Below the pieces are notes generated by a model. It ran no database searches and had not been told where the DNA came from. It saw nothing but the letters and a program-made list of their open reading frames with translations. Positions 50,212 to 63,717 of a stretch of 64,000 nucleotides of DNA are shown piece after piece. Position 1 is the stretch's first letter; the number at the start of each line of letters is the position of its first letter. Source of the DNA: Ooceraea biroi. Lineage: Eukaryota > Arthropoda > Insecta > Hymenoptera > Formicidae. The position numbers were made by a program, and so were the translations under genes. The stretch spans positions 3,735,624-3,799,623 of the forward strand of contig NC_039507.1 in assembly GCF_003672135.1 (NCBI RefSeq). The letters run 5' to 3'.

Positions 50212-51599
50212 ATGGCGCAACGATTAAATACCAAAGCAAAGCTTAAATCGCTTTTCGCTGTGACGAGCAGTGCTGTCGCTTTATTCGGTGGTATTTCGCT
50301 CTATCAGGGCCATGAAAAATTTTACAGCGAAATTGCCATACCTCTGGTTCAGCAGTTAAATCCGGAAACTGCCCACAATCTTGCGGTAAAAGCTCTACAA
50401 TGGGGTTTTGTGCCAAAACAAGAAATGGAAGATTCAAGTTTGCTTCGAACCACAGCTTGGGGTCTGCAGTTCAAGAATCCAATTGGCATGGCTGCAGGAT
50501 TTGATAAGCAAGGAGAGGCGGTTGAAGGATTACATAAGATTGGTTTCAGTTTTGTAGAAATAGGTAAAATATGTGTGAGAATTATAAACAATATCTTTGA
50601 ACATGCCTAGATGTAAAGTTACTCCTAAAAGCTGGTCAGTTATATTTAGAGTGTGTAACACATATTGTAACATCTCTCGCAAAGTTATTATGTTGTTAAA
50701 AGATACACATATGGTACATATATGCTATCGCATCTCTTGATAATAAATAAAATACTGAATTTATTTATATTTTAGGATCCGTGACGCCTAAACCTCAATC
50801 TGGTAATCCAAAACCTAGAGTATTTAGGTTGCCTGAGGACAACGCTGTCATAAACAGATACGGTTTTAACAGTGATGGCCACGATGTTGTATGGCAACGT
50901 CTCAAGAAATTGAAGGAGAATAAAAATTTCAATGGCATTCTTGGAGTAAATTTAGGAAGGAACAAGGAAACAGAAGATCCTGCGCAGGATTACATCGATG
51001 GCATAAAGAAATTCGTGGACACAGCTGATTATTTTGTGATCAATGTATCCAGTCCCAACACCCCGGGATTGAGATCTTTACAAAGCAAGAAGAATTTGGT
51101 CGAGTTACTGACCAGAATAAATGCAGCAAGGGAATCAGTAGGCAGTAAGCAGCCGTTGCTTCTAAAGCTGGCTCCAGATCTGTCAGATGCTGAACGACAG
51201 GATGTGGCAGATGTGATTTTAAATAAAAAAACTAGAGTCGACGGCTTAATTTTGTGTAATACGACAATCACGCGACCGAACTTAATTAATCCAAACAAGA
51301 AAGAAAGCGGTGGCCTCAGTGGTGCACCCCTTAACGATATTTCCACTGCTATGATTTCTGATATGTATAGGCGAACACGCGGCAGGATTCCGATTATCGG
51401 TGTAGGTGGTGTTTTCTCTGCTGCTGATGCTTACGATAAAATAAAAGCGGGAGCTTCTTTAGTGCAAGTTTATACTTCGTATATATATAATGGACCACCA
51501 ATAGTTGGCAAGATCAAAAAAGAGCTATGTGAAATACTCAAAACGAATGGTTTTTCTTCTGTGACTGATGCAATTGGGAAGGACACAAAGATTAGATGA
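50212..51599 (+). CDS. DHODH: Dihydroorotate dehydrogenase (quinone), mitochondrial
   Basis: Oxidises dihydroorotate to orotate, the fourth step of pyrimidine synthesis, passing electrons through FMN to ubiquinone in the mitochondrial inner membrane. Exons 50212-50563 and 50776-51599 (GT/AG, phase 1) give 391 aa, the normal class-2 length. The N-terminus has basic residues then a hydrophobic segment (AVTSSAVALFGGISLYQGHE) as expected for mitochondrial import and membrane anchoring. Family motifs: FKNPIGMAAGFDK, GSVTPKPQ at the exon junction, NVSSPNTPGLRSLQ (catalytic Ser loop), NTTITRP, SGGLSGAPL and GVGGVFSAADAYDKIKAGAS for the FMN phosphate. No lesion. The ATG is in a good context (acaATGGC). 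Confidence 0.95.
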
Positions 51600-52782
51600 A
51601 TATTTTTAGTCAATGCTATAGTTCTTATTGGCATGAATATTTTATAATATTTAAATTATAAAATCAATTATAAATAATACTATATAAAGTTGATCATATA
51701 TTGTTATTATAATTAACTCTACGTACGTATATTATTATAATAAAATAAGATTTCTAATTGTTTTTAATTAAAGCACAATTGTTTATATCAATCCATTTTG
51801 ATTTTATGACATCCAAGGAATGATACAGTATAAAATTCTTGCGTTAACAGTTTTATTTTTCAATTTTTAAAGCACAAAAATAATATTTTTTTAATCTTAA
51901 AAAATGTGCCAAACACTCTGATATCTTTCTGATACATTCCATAGAATTGTAAAATAATTCCCGAAATAAGGGTAATTTTTCAACTATCACAGTGGTTCTG
52001 ACAGCTAAACTACGATTTAATATTACAATTTTAGTACTGTGTCATCGCCAAAATAAAATTTTTGGCATTTCGTACTTCTGAAGATTACAAAACTTTAAAT
52101 TTTCGATGAGAAAATTAAGATGCAAGAAACTTTTCAATGTAGAAAATCATGTCTACAATTTCCGACTTTTTTTACCTATGCATGCGTTAGAATTCTTGAA
52201 TTCTAAGATTGTTGGTAATTATTGTTACATGCATAATGCAATAAATTTGAAAACTTGTTATATTGATAGCGCATTAAAATGGATATGATTCATGAGCATT
52301 AATTATAAACAGTTACTTCACAGCTATATCCAATTCACATTATTATAATGTTTTATATATGTTTTTTTGTACTTAAACGTCACTTGGGAGTTGTTTGTGA
52401 ATGTTATTTATAGCGTATAGAACACATGGAAGCGTAAATAGCGTCAATAATTACACCAGGAAAATGAGGAATAAGATTTTTTGATGCAAATTACACATTA
52501 GAATCGATTGATCTTTGCGCCTTTAATATTCCTGCTTGAATAAATATTCTGTTTATATAATGAAAATGGAAATTTACTGGAAAATGTGATACGTAACAGG
52601 TAATAGAAACAATAACAGTTAATAATGTAATCGATATGATAATGATATTGTGATATTGTTTTGTACACCAACTGTGTATTATTATCAAAACAACTTCATA
52701 ATTGCGATAAAATTTTTCACCGTACCTTTACTTAATCCCGAAACATATAGACCCTTTAATTATCTTATTATCTTGACTGTGT
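51600..52782. other. Intergenic, no gene seen
   Basis: AT-rich sequence after DHODH with an AATAAAATAAGA stretch near 51739 that could serve as a poly(A) signal. Confidence 0.4.
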
Positions 52783-53530
52783 ATGAAAGTGTATAAAATT
52801 GACTCGTGTTGCTTTCGCGATTTGGATTTTCGCGCGATGTACGTAGTGCTAACCGCTGCGGTGCGGTGGCGCAGTCGTCGCGCTTTACAGTCGCGCCCGT
52901 GCGCGGATCTCTCAAGTTCTCTTCGTAATAACACTGTGCTTGAAGTAGTCAGCTGTTGTGTCAAGTGAACATCCTTAACCAACAAATTGCGCGGATTTCG
53001 GCCGAGTTTCGCGATCTGGATGCCTACACAACGGTGCGACGCCGTGTGTATCTCTGCAAGCTGCTTGGATAGGTCCGATAACACGACAGAGGTACGTTCG
53101 CTCGCATTGGTCGCTACCGCGTCCATCGTGGGAGAGATCGGATCACGTCTCTCGGATCCGCCGCACCTGACGAGTGCCAGTCATCGACACGCGACGGCGT
53201 TTTCGACGTCCGACGTGCATCCGCCGCGCCTCGTCTCAAGTAATTCTCGCGCGATCCCACGAGGAACGTGGGTCCGATTGCCCGGTAGCCCTCGTTGACG
53301 CACCACGTTCTGCTGCGATACGCGTTCCGTGGGGTAAACAGAAGCTCCGAATACGTAGCAACGAATTGCGTAGCACGCCGCGCCGCATACGTTTTTACTG
53401 CACGCGCTTGCACGCATATTTATTTGAATAAGATATGCACGAATGGCGATTACCGGATGCCCCTGACGCGCAAAAGTGAAATTCACCAAGTGCATGCGAT
53501 AGATACCCGTTGTTGACCTGCCGTTGATGT
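52783..53530. promoter_or_regulatory. GC/CpG-rich patch, candidate promoter or 5' exon
   Basis: Sharp rise in G+C and CpG (for example CGCGCCCGTGCGCGGATC) within AT-rich DNA, with overlapping open frames on both strands as expected from base composition alone. It lies upstream of the RNF19-like gene on the same strand, whose first exon is otherwise not found, so it may hold its promoter and untranslated exon. Inference from composition and position only. Confidence 0.3.
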
Positions 53531-55278
53531 TTCAGCGAGAGCTTCCACGACAGACAATGCTGCGTTTAAATGGTACACGTGAGATGGGAATGTTTAATTA
53601 ATCTGTGTTATAGCAAATTTTATTGCGATTGCATCATCATCAATTATGACGATTTAATTATTATCTCGATGCCGAAGAGTGCGATAAATTTTGATAATTA
53701 TAGTAATCGATTTTATCAATTTTGTGATATTCTGGTTTAAACAACTTGATGCGAAGTGTGCGATGCTTGCATAATTTTGTAGCCCGACGAGAACAATCCT
53801 GTATCAGTGCTGATTTATTTATGCAGGATACTGAACGAAAAATTGTGAAAAATTAATGAGATGACATCATCATTATCTTTGGAAACGACTTTCTCTCTTA
53901 CGATTTGCGAAAGCAAAGCTTACTTATTTACTTAATATTGAGAATTAAGAAGGTTCGATTAATCAAATTATAACTGTACAGATAGGTAATAAAGTCTTAT
54001 TTCATTGACGTTATCTTGAAAACATTTCGCTTGAGGAGTATTTATAATTAGTCATTTTCAAGTGCCGTAATGTAATGCAGTGTAAAGCAAACAAGTGAAC
54101 ATACGTTTTTGTGTCCACCAAGCAAGTTTAAGAGATAACGAATGGTGCAAAGATACGTATATATCTTCTATGAAGAGATGCGATTTCTGTGACGCGAGTT
54201 GAAACTCGTTGCGTTACGTGATTTTAAGAATTGCAACACGCTGATTATCCATGCGTCCGGTAGACGCGGTGAAATCGCTGAGGACCAATGTGTTTGTAAT
54301 TTGCATGTATCATTCCCTCCTTGAAGAGAAAGCAGTGTTTAATAATTTTAACTATTAAAAATATTAAAAACGTGTGAACGCGTATTTGACGCGTTCGCGA
54401 TACGCGACATTGCGCGACTAAAATAAAACCAGCCGCCTACGTTTCAAAAATGTAAATCGTGTTGTAAAACAGGTTACTAATAAATAACAGCTATTGCGAT
54501 AGCGCCTATAACTGATATCTGAGAAAGTAATAAGACATAAAAGAAGAGAAACGTATTTTAATTAACTTCGTTCTTCTTAATTTACTTCAGTTACTTTGAG
54601 CAATTAATGCTTCGTCTAGAAACTCTTTCGAATACATGTATTTTTTCATATTAGATACGTATTTTCTCCAATAGGTATTATATTCGTATTATTCAATATT
54701 CTGGTCGGCAAATATAATCTCTGATGGAGATCGTAATTCGTTCAATTTACATTTAGTTTTATTGCACACTCACGAACTGGTTTTATTTTTGTAACGCCTT
54801 GATACACCTCAGCGATGTGAGCGTGAACATTTCTTTGATAGCTTTTGGGAGAACGTAGTATGCAGTCCTTGAGATTCTTATATTGTTTCTGTAATAACTC
54901 ATTTGAATATCAATGAATGCCGTGACAATGATTAAGCAAAGTTTTATTGTTTTATTATCATAATCATTGAAATATGCTGACTTTACTTTTCCTTCTTTAA
55001 TCAACAGATCTAAATTTTGGATAATAATACATGTATATTAAATTGTAATATATAAGAGTCAGATAGCATTATTACATCAAGATGATTATAAATACATTAC
55101 ATTAATATTTATATTTAATACGCAATACTTAATTCGATCGAAAAAATACTATTTTATAAATTAAAGTTTTTTTTATAACATTTTACGATACATTGTGATT
55201 CTTGTGTGAAAATTTTATTGATAAGTCGTATATCGACGAAAATCTTAATTTATCCGCATTTGTTCGTTTTGATTGCAG
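53531..55278. other. No gene seen
   Basis: AT-rich. May be a 5' intron of the RNF19-like gene if the CpG patch is its promoter. Confidence 0.35.
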
Positions 55279-55519
55279 ATTCTATCCTTTTAAACTCTTG
55301 AAGGAGGCAAAATATGGTCCTGTAGCAGCACATAATATTCATCAGAATTTCTCAGAATGTTTAAAGAGAATGATAATGGCGCGGGAGCTTGCAACGGCGC
55401 GCCGCCACGTCCTCGGAGGATATTCCCTCGATTTTCCTTGCGAAGATTGTTATATTCCAGTCCGCTTATCGGGCGTCGTATTGCGAGAACGCCCAGCGCA
55501 AGTAATAGAAATGCAAAAG
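55279..55519 (+). CDS. Possible coding exon of unassigned gene, upstream of RNF19 exons
   Basis: Bounded by a good acceptor (GATTGCAG) and donor (AAAAG|GTAACT) with a single open frame of 80 codons (YPFKLLKEAKYGPVAAHNIH ... PCEDCYIPVRLSGVVLRERP). The residues look like real coding sequence but I do not recognise a domain. The donor is in phase 0, whereas the next exon (55580) is open only in phase 1, so the two do not join in frame. It may belong to an alternative transcript, to another gene, or an intermediate exon is missing. Confidence 0.45.
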
Positions 55520-55579
55520 GTAACTTTTAACTTTTATTTAAAAGTAACGATTGACGACGAATTTTATTATTTTTTAAAG

Positions 55580-57326
55580 TAGAAGATATTTTCGTAGCTA
55601 AAGATCCTGCAAGCGGCAGAGTGACGGATGTTGAGAAGGGAGAGGCTAGAGCGAGCAACGGTTCGAGCCATTTTCAATTTCACAACATAGATTTGCAGCG
55701 TGCTTCCAGCAAAGGCTCTGTACTTTCTTCTGCAGGAAAGGTATATTATTAGACCAAGACGAAAAGGAAGATTTTACACTTAAAAAAAAGTTTCCTGAAC
55801 ACTTCATTAGATTCACTCACGGAAATGTTATCGTTTGTTTATATTTGTTATTTTAGAGTAACGAAAATGGATTGATGGAATGTCCATTGTGTTTGGCGGA
55901 GTTACCAGTAGAATTCTTTCCTACTATCCAGTCTTGCCATCATCGTAGCTGTTACGATTGTTTTCAACAGTATCTCAAAGTGGAGATTTCCGAATCTAGA
56001 GTTAACATTGCTTGCCCTGAGTGTTCAGAAGCGTTACATCCAAATGGTGAGCACATTTTATGCGTATATTAATATATTATCATACTATATATATACTATA
56101 TACTAATGAACATATGTATATTAAATAATTCTAGAGGTTTTTTTTATATATAAATCGCGCAATTTTTGCACTGAAAAACAATCTGGTTGCATTAATTAGA
56201 AATCTGGTAGGTTCAAGCAGTCTGTCCGTTGAAAAATGGACGATTCGGAGTTCCTTTAGGAATTGCCAGATTATAGTACAGTCTATCAAACGTTCTAGTT
56301 ATAAAATATCCAGTCGTATCGTGACAACTAGAAATTCTGCTTGGTTTAACAAAAATGCATTCTATCACGTCTCGTTGGTACAATCAAACCATTTTTTCCA
56401 GTGTGCGAATTGTTGTCGTTTACAAGCTCTCACTTGTTGTTTCTTTTGCACAGATATTCGGATGATTCTAAATGATCAGATACAATTAGAAAAGTATGAG
56501 GATTTCATGGTTCGAAGAGTCCTCGCGGTGGAGCCCGACGCAAGATGGTGTCCCGCGCCGGATTGCAGTTTCGCTGTGATCGCCAGCGGCTGCGCCTCTT
56601 GCCCAAAGTTGCGTTGCGAACGACCAGGCTGCGACTCGTATTTCTGCTACCATTGTAAAGCGCGTTGGCATCCTAATCAAACGTGTGACGCCGCCCGAGC
56701 GCAACGTTCCCAATACTACGAACGCAGCTCGTCCCTGAGTTTCAGTCAAAGTGATTCTCAACATAGTAAGTTGATGTTACATGCTACAGTTGCTTGTTAA
56801 AGCTTGTTAAAGCACCAAGCTGTATCTACAATTCGCGGTGTTTCAGGAGACGATATAAAGCCATGCCCTAGATGCCAGGTTCTGATCGTCAAGATGGATG
56901 ATGGAAGTTGCAATCACATGACGTGCGCCGTGTGCGGTGCAGAGTTTTGTTGGCTTTGCATGAAAGAGATCAGCGATCTTCATTACCTTAGGTATCGTGC
57001 TGCATTATCTTGATACATGCTTGATATGATTTATTCTGAATGGGATTGCGAATGTACGCAATGTTTAATCGTAAATAACGCTGTAAACATGCTTCTGTTA
57101 CACTTACAGTCCATCTGGTTGCACTTTTTGGGGTAAAAAGCCATGGTCTAGGAAGAAAAAGATCCTTTGGCAACTTGGGACTTTGGTGGGAGCGCCAATC
57201 GGAATCGGCCTTGTGGCTGGTATAGCATTTCCGGCTATGATCATAGGTCAGTTGTAACGTTATTGTAGAAAATTTGTTACGCTTAACATGTCAAGATTAT
57301 GCTGAAAGAATAGTGCGCCGTTATGT

Positions 57327-57371
<45 letters not shown>

Positions 57372-60300
57372 CAAGCGTTATATATTGTCTTTACCAGGTA
57401 TACCAGTGTGGGTAGGACAAAAACTGTACACGAGGTACGAGAAGGCCAACAAGCACAAGAGAAATGCCTTTATCGCTGGCGGAGTTACTGCATCGGTAAG
57501 TTTATTAAATATTTAATATTTATAATTTAATATTTATAATTGTGGAAACATATGCCAGTATTTATAATTGCGAAAACACGTGCCAATTTTAATGTCCGGA
57601 AGCCACCGACAAATGAGCACGGTGTGTTGGGGATATTATACTCTCGCGATTAATGAATATCGCTTATTGTTCCACAATAAGAGATTCAATAAAAATATCA
57701 ATAATTTATCGCGCCTATTCTATCTGCGGCTATAAAAGAGAAAAAAAGAATGGATATATATAAATATACATGTGTATTCGTACGTTAACTCTTTCCCCGA
57801 AGCAGGAACTTTATTTATGTTATTTACGTGATAACATCGAAGTATATTTTATCCATTTAGTTTATACAGAGAAAACGGATAATACAATAATTGTATATAG
57901 TGTTAATAAAACAGCGCGTTCGCTGGTATAATTGTCGGAAGAAGTTTATCACGGGACGTATTCAGGCAGATGGAATGTAATTGTATTTTATGTTTCGTGT
58001 ACATCTCGAAAATACTCTATAACTTTGACGCGTGTTTCTACATTAATTACGACTCTAACTAATTCCATCTTGGTAATTGCATATCGCAACTACTTGCTTA
58101 AACCTTTAACGACTTGGCACAGCGCATTAAAGATGTATCTTGCATCAGCGACTTAACGACTTGTGAGCGTGAACGAAAACCTCGAATTGAAAAACATTTC
58201 AAAAATTAAACATTTTACACCACATTAAAAGACCCAATGTATAACGATTAATAAGATTTTGGTATCGTACAACATCTCTCTCTTAAAAAATTTCCTTGCG
58301 ATTTTATTTTATTTTTAAGACTTTCATCGAATTGCAAGTAAATATCTTGCGTAAATAGTCATTAGAGAATTATTTAAAGCCTTTAAAGAGTAATGATCGA
58401 CGGCTTGTCGCAGTTTACACTAATGTATAATCGAGACAACTATCGTGCCGTTTAAACTAACATGCCGATGGCGAGCAATTTTTTACATTCCGCATTCTAC
58501 AATATCTTGCCGCAAAGAAAAGAAACCGAGTAGCGCAGGTCTTAACGTTTAGTAGATTTTCTTCCGACGTGAGACAGGCTTCTCTGCAGCTAATTTCTTT
58601 ATCATCATCATTTCGTGTGATCGTCTGGGCTTAAGCCCTCTTTGGACAGGGAACAGAAAGATCTGTTGTGTTGTTCCTTCGAGTTACGACTGAACGCTAT
58701 CGAAGTGTCTATCGTTTCAATCTATCGTGTGAAATCTTTTGCTTCGAGTCACAAGAAATAAATTCGGTGCGTGCGTTAATTTCAACACGATAGTGGTAGG
58801 TGATTTAAGAGTTGACTTCATTCGTCGCGACGATAGTTTCGTCCGTCAGTATGCCATCGTTGTAGAGATCTTTGAGAACATCGATCAATCGTTGCTCCGT
58901 GAGAGGATCACCGAGCGCGACGTCCACCGATCCAATGCATAATAAAAGCGCTAGCAGCTGGGACTTCCTGTAGTCTTTGTCGAGGTCTTCCCTGGTGTAA
59001 CCCAACTCCTTAGGAATATCTAGGCCAAAGCCCATGCACATAGAAGTCAGTTTGTTCCAATATGCGTTCAAAAGTGATTTGGTGTGGTTGCGACGTAACT
59101 TGGTGGGCACCGAGCTCAATAACAATAATGCAACGTCATTCGTCGGCCGGCTATAAGTGATCATCTGCCAATCGATAATTTGGCAGTTTATCTCTTCGCA
59201 TTTCTGTATGAAAAATAGATTATTGCTCCAAAAATCAGTATGAGTTATCAGTGCCAGCGGACCTTCCGGGGCGAGGAGGGCTGATATTATGTCTTTGGTA
59301 CGGGGTCGTAGAACTAGAAGAGTCTCCAAGATTGCTTCCAATCCCGGCCTGCTCTTCAGAAAGCGCGCGAGCTGTGGTAAACCACGCTCGACTAGTTGCT
59401 GATACGAGTCCGTCGCCTTCGCTGTCTGAAAGAGAAACGGATAACGCTCGGGGAGGGACACTCCTTCCACGACCTTCAACGCCAGGGAATGTGCGTGTAC
59501 GTTGGCAATGGCCTCTAGCGCGGCTTTTGCTTCGTGATACGTTAGTCCTTCTGAGAACTTGACACTCTTGTAATCCATACTGCTCAAGTCACTCAGCACC
59601 AGTATCGATTCCGGCGGCACCGGGCTGTCATCAGTTCCGCCAGCGGGACTGTAACGACCGTGCAGGCACATCGGAACTGGCAGAGAATCATCTGTCCAAT
59701 TACTCAACAATTCTGTTTTCCTCAAGTTGAACTCTCTCAAATCTGGCACCACCTGATACAGCGACATATACATAAGTGCGATTAAAAATTCGTCTAATCT
59801 CGAGTCAAGTAGGAAGGAAACTCTCAACTCTTGTCGCTTACCTGCGTGTAAAACTTAATTTCTCGGAGATCGAATTGACCCTCCGTAACGAAGAAGCGGC
59901 TAAACGGGTCTTTAGGGAGTTGCTTTATGATCATGTCCACTTTGCATTTGTCCATCGGCTTTTTCGACGTCATCGCCAGTAAATACGTCGTCGTGACTTT
60001 GGTGATAGTGCTCAGCACGCTCTCGTTATTCGTGCATCCGGGATTTACCTCGAAGTTTAAAATCTCCACCTAAACAAAGGATTATATGGCAATCAGTGGC
60101 GGCAGATCAGTCGATCAGCAGATGCGTTAGCGCTCTATTCGCACGCGTGTCTACGGTTTCACGCGTGAACATCGTTACAGCTGACGCTATCATTAATCTA
60201 CAGGACTAACCGCTTTCCCTTTGTGATACTCCGACAGGATGCTCTCGAGCCATTCCTTCTTAACCTCCCAATCCGCGACCATCTGCTCCTCCCCGCACGA

Positions 60301-63300
60301 AGTGTCGGTTTCATCGTCCAAATCTAAATCCAAGTCAGACATGACTCTCAGTCCTCGTCCTCTCTCTCTCTCTCTTTCAACTTTCCTCTCCCTCTCCCCT
60401 GTTCCCTCTTCTCAACGACTTCAACGACTGCTGGCGCAGCTCGACGAGGTGCTCGCTGTCCTCTCGCTCAACGCACAACTGTCCGCGGTTAACGAGGCAT
60501 GTGCGCTGCCTAGTGACGGTGCCCCACCGATCTGTCGCGGATGATATTACGCGTCTGCTTCTCGATTATCACGCATACGCGTACGTAGTGACACATATGT
60601 GTAATGTACGTATGCGTCTACGTATCCGCCAGCGTGAAATCACCGTCGGTGAATGAGGTGCTCTCTCTCTCTCTCTTCCTCTCTCTCGTTACGTGTCGCT
60701 GCCTCTTCCCGGTTATGCTTACAATCGCACGGCGCGACACGCCCTCGGAGCGCGCACCGACATCGACAGCTTCCTCCTGAAGCTAGGCGCACGGCGATGC
60801 GCGCGATACTCTCGATTGGCTGCGGCGCGGCGAGGACGTCGAGGTACTGAACAACGCGGACGTGTGTTTCATTGTCGCTCGAGCTCGATGCTCCGCAGCT
60901 CCGGTCGCTGCGGACGCAGGGCGGGCCGAGGGGATCGCACCATGCGCATGTCTACCCTCGATCAATATCCTTCCCGCCCTCCCGGAATCTCCTCTCGGGT
61001 TCTTTACCCATGTAATACGTGCCGTCCTCTCCATCGGCACGGCACGGCACGGCAGGGCACGCGCGCCGTTATCGTGCGTCCAACCCTCTCAGGAAGGCTG
61101 CAAGTCTCGGCGCGCGCGTTAAAATGCGCCCTCCGTATCGTCACTCGGTCTGACGTGCCACTGTTCTATTTTCATGTTCATCGTCAGAGGGAAAGATGCA
61201 CCTCGACGAGCGGAATCGTCCCCGCGCGCGCACCATGACGGCATTTACCCCTTTACGCTTCCCATTCCGTCGATAAGAAAAATCCATAAGAATGTAAAGT
61301 CGAAATAAAATGTAAAACTACAACGTTGACTTGAAGTTGAAAAAGGCTCATCTTTCCGAGTTAATTGAAGATATCGTTGTCTGCAGATAAGATTAGATTA
61401 ATTATCGCGATGATGTAGGTCGGGCACAACATTGTGCCAGAAACGATTACTGCAAATCGATTATCTCCTCTTTGCAAGATACATACATAGTCGTATACAT
61501 ATATCAGGCAACAGACACGAGCATGAAATTTTCATCATCCGAGTTCCTTACATGAAGCTACGTGGCCTTCGATGCGCTCCTATTTATACTACTTAACAAG
61601 TGCCAGCTATATTATTGAGCATACGGGGGAGGGAGACTAGCCTGGTAGACATTAATAACATCTCTATCCTTATGGGTATCACTCTTTGACGATAATTTTT
61701 TGTTGTCGTGACAAGCGATGCGTTATGAGGAACGGCGGTCCCTATAACAAGGCCGAGGAATTTGTAAATTCTATTAGAACGCTATAATTTGCCGTTGTAT
61801 CTTCCTACAGGTCTTGGTATCACCGGTGCTGGCGGGACTAGCTGTGGGCATCGGTGTACCCATTTTGCTATTTTACGTTTACGGCGTGGTCCCTGTGTCG
61901 CTCTGTCGCAGCGGCGGCTGCGGTGTCTCCACGAGCGGTACCGGCGTGCGATTCGAATTCGATGACGAGAACGAGCTGATGGGAGCTTTAGGCGTGCGCA
62001 ACGGCGGAGGTAAATACGCAACGTGTGTGATCACACACTAGATCCGCCTGCACCAGATCGCTTAATTCACACCTATACGCTTATTCACACACGTGTACAT
62101 TGTTCATTTCCGGCCGGACTATCACGATGATCGGGCCCCATTGTAAATCCATCGCAATCGTTGCAGATGCGGCGTCAATAGACGTTGCGAGTCACCGTGG
62201 TGGTAATCCCTCGATAGGGGAAGCCTCGCTTTCGCTGGGCAGCGGCAGTCAGTTGGAGAAATTGGGCCGGGAGAATGATCGTGAAAGCGCCAGCAACGTC
62301 GCCCTCGCTGGCACCAGTCTCGCAGGCAGCATCGCCTCGAGCGTACTTCCCGGTGGGCAAAGGTATTCATCCGTGGGAATGGCTAATCCTTTCCGAATGT
62401 TATAAGAATACGTTTCTTTCTGATATTACACTGATACGTTTCTCTAACATTACGCATGGCATACATAGATTGGAAGTCCAGGCCGACGTTACGTCCACGC
62501 AGCGCTTTAGTCTGTGTAGCGAGACGGCTTCCGCTGCCACCAGTCTATCGGAAAAGTCTGTAAATGCTTCCATCGCTCTAGACGATGGTGCAGCTTCTAC
62601 GAGAGCCTTAGCCGGTTCTGTTCTTAACTTCAAGGTATTGTTTCGTAATCTTAACACAATAAATAAGACAACAAATACTTAATTGTAATAATTCAAACTT
62701 TATTACATTTATGGTTGGATAGATGGATAGCAGTTCAATCAGTGGTGGCAGAAGCACGGAAGGAGAACAGGCGGCCAGCTCCACTAACGGTGGTCACATG
62801 GATTCCGCTGAACAAGCTACTTCCCTGAGCTCGCTGGAGGAAGTGGCACCTGCTCTAGCGAAACGCATCCGCCGTAAACTCGCATTCGATCGCCTGTGCA
62901 GCGAATTAAGTAGCTGGACTATGTGTGGGGAGGACGGTGGTTCTGAACGAGTGCGATTCGATGATCACGTCAGCGTGATCGAAGCGGATCAGGAGAGAGT
63001 GGTGGGTGGAACCAAGTTGGAAGGCGCTATGAATAATCGTGCCGCGGGTGGACGTAAGCGAAACAAAGATTCGGAACCGGAAACGGATGTTCAAAAGATG
63101 TCAAAGTATGAGTCACTGCTAAATCATTAAGACATTTCAGATGAGAATTATTATTAGACAAAACCATGAGAGATATAAATTCACGAAATTATTGCGACAA
63201 TTGTATTTGTTTAGGAACTCGAACGGTGAATTGAACGCGGAGAGCCCCGTGGATGATACCTCGCGGGAGCGCGTCAATGTGGCCACTCTGAGAAATGTAT

Positions 63301-63458
63301 TTTTTCACACGTCGACAGTGGCTACGGATCGCGAGAAACGACTGTCCGTCATTGAGGAACCCATACCGACCGTCTCACAGATCTCCAACAATCGGATTTT
63401 CACGCCCTGCGATGAGAGTCAAAGTCCTACCAGCACGGACGAGAGCCTGCACTGCTAA
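55580..63458 (+). CDS. RNF19: RNF19-type RBR E3 ubiquitin ligase (5' end not resolved)
   Basis: Membrane RING-IBR-RING ligase that takes ubiquitin on a RING2 cysteine before passing it to substrates. Exons: 55580-55740, 55857-56046, 56454-56765, 56847-56991, 57110-57246, 57398-57495, 61811-62009, 62167-62362, 62469-62634, 62723-63105, 63215-63458; all phases agree, giving about 742 aa. RING1: MECPLCLAELPVEFFPTIQS with CHHRSCYDC. IBR: RWCPAPDCSFAVIASGCASC with FCYHCKARWHPNQTC. RING2: CPRCQVLIVKMDDGSCNHMT, catalytic Cys in HMTCAVCG. Then SGCTFWGKKPWSRKKKILWQ, two membrane segments (APIGIGLVAGIAFPAMIIG and SPVLAGLAVGIGVPILLFYV) and SLCRSGGCGVS. The Ser-rich tail includes NPSIGE and RLEVQADV as in vertebrate RNF19. 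Intron 57496-61810 holds an antisense gene. The start codon lies upstream and was not identified. Confidence 0.9.
57329..57367. repeat. (AT)n microsatellite
   Basis: About 19 AT units in an RNF19 intron. Confidence 0.9.
58805..60342 (-). CDS. EcKinase/CHK-domain protein
   Basis: Small-molecule kinase-like protein of the insect EcKinase (CHK, DUF1679-related) family; some members are thought to phosphorylate ecdysteroids, but the substrate here is unknown. Exons on the minus strand: 60211-60342, 59842-60069, 58805-59752, all GT/AG and phase 0, giving 435 aa, a usual length. Exon 1 is acidic (MSDLDLDLDDETD). Exon 2 carries the N-lobe (DMIIKQLPKDP, with the presumed ATP lysine, and REIKFYTQ). 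Exon 3 has the linker ILVLSDLSSMDYK, the catalytic loop THTDFWSNNLFF and the metal-binding CQIIDWQ in place of the commoner DFQ. It lies entirely within the RNF19 intron 57496-61810, on the opposite strand. Confidence 0.9.
60359..60396. repeat. Pyrimidine-rich CT repeat
   Basis: CTCTCTCTCTCTC run just upstream (in its own sense) of the EcKinase start; a second run lies at 60661-60690. On the EcKinase strand these are GA repeats, a common feature of insect promoters bound by GAGA-type factors; that role is inference. Confidence 0.5.
60541..61262. other. GC-rich intronic region, possible EcKinase promoter
   Basis: High G+C with many CpG. Long overlapping open frames on both strands show no domain and are explained by composition. 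It lies 0.2-0.9 kb upstream of the EcKinase start. Confidence 0.3.
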
Positions 63459-63717
63459 GAAAATTAAGACTGAGTTTTGGTGGAATGTGTCGAAACGGCA
63501 CGATATATATGTATAGATGCGTATATACATATTATTGAGTGTGTATATATGTATTAAATTACATAAAGCTCTATGATACACGAATAAACGCGACGATTGT
63601 ACATACCTACGTACAATATGTAAGCACGAATCGGATACTACATCGGGGAAAACATACAAAAGTAAACGGTCAAGTAATTTTAATAATTGTGTGCATTCGC
63701 GCTGTGATTATGCATAT
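63459..63717. other. RNF19 3' untranslated region (likely)
   Basis: Sequence after the RNF19 stop with AATAAA-like text at 63582 (GAATAAACG), a plausible poly(A) signal. Confidence 0.35.

Noticed and set aside
52728..53516. Several overlapping frames on both strands in GC-rich DNA
   Set aside because: High G+C reduces stop codons; the peptides are Arg/Ser-rich with no recognisable domain.
60653..61238. 181-codon frame MSLPLPGYAYNRT...
   Set aside because: Composition artefact in GC-rich intronic DNA; overlaps frames on the other strand and has no domain.
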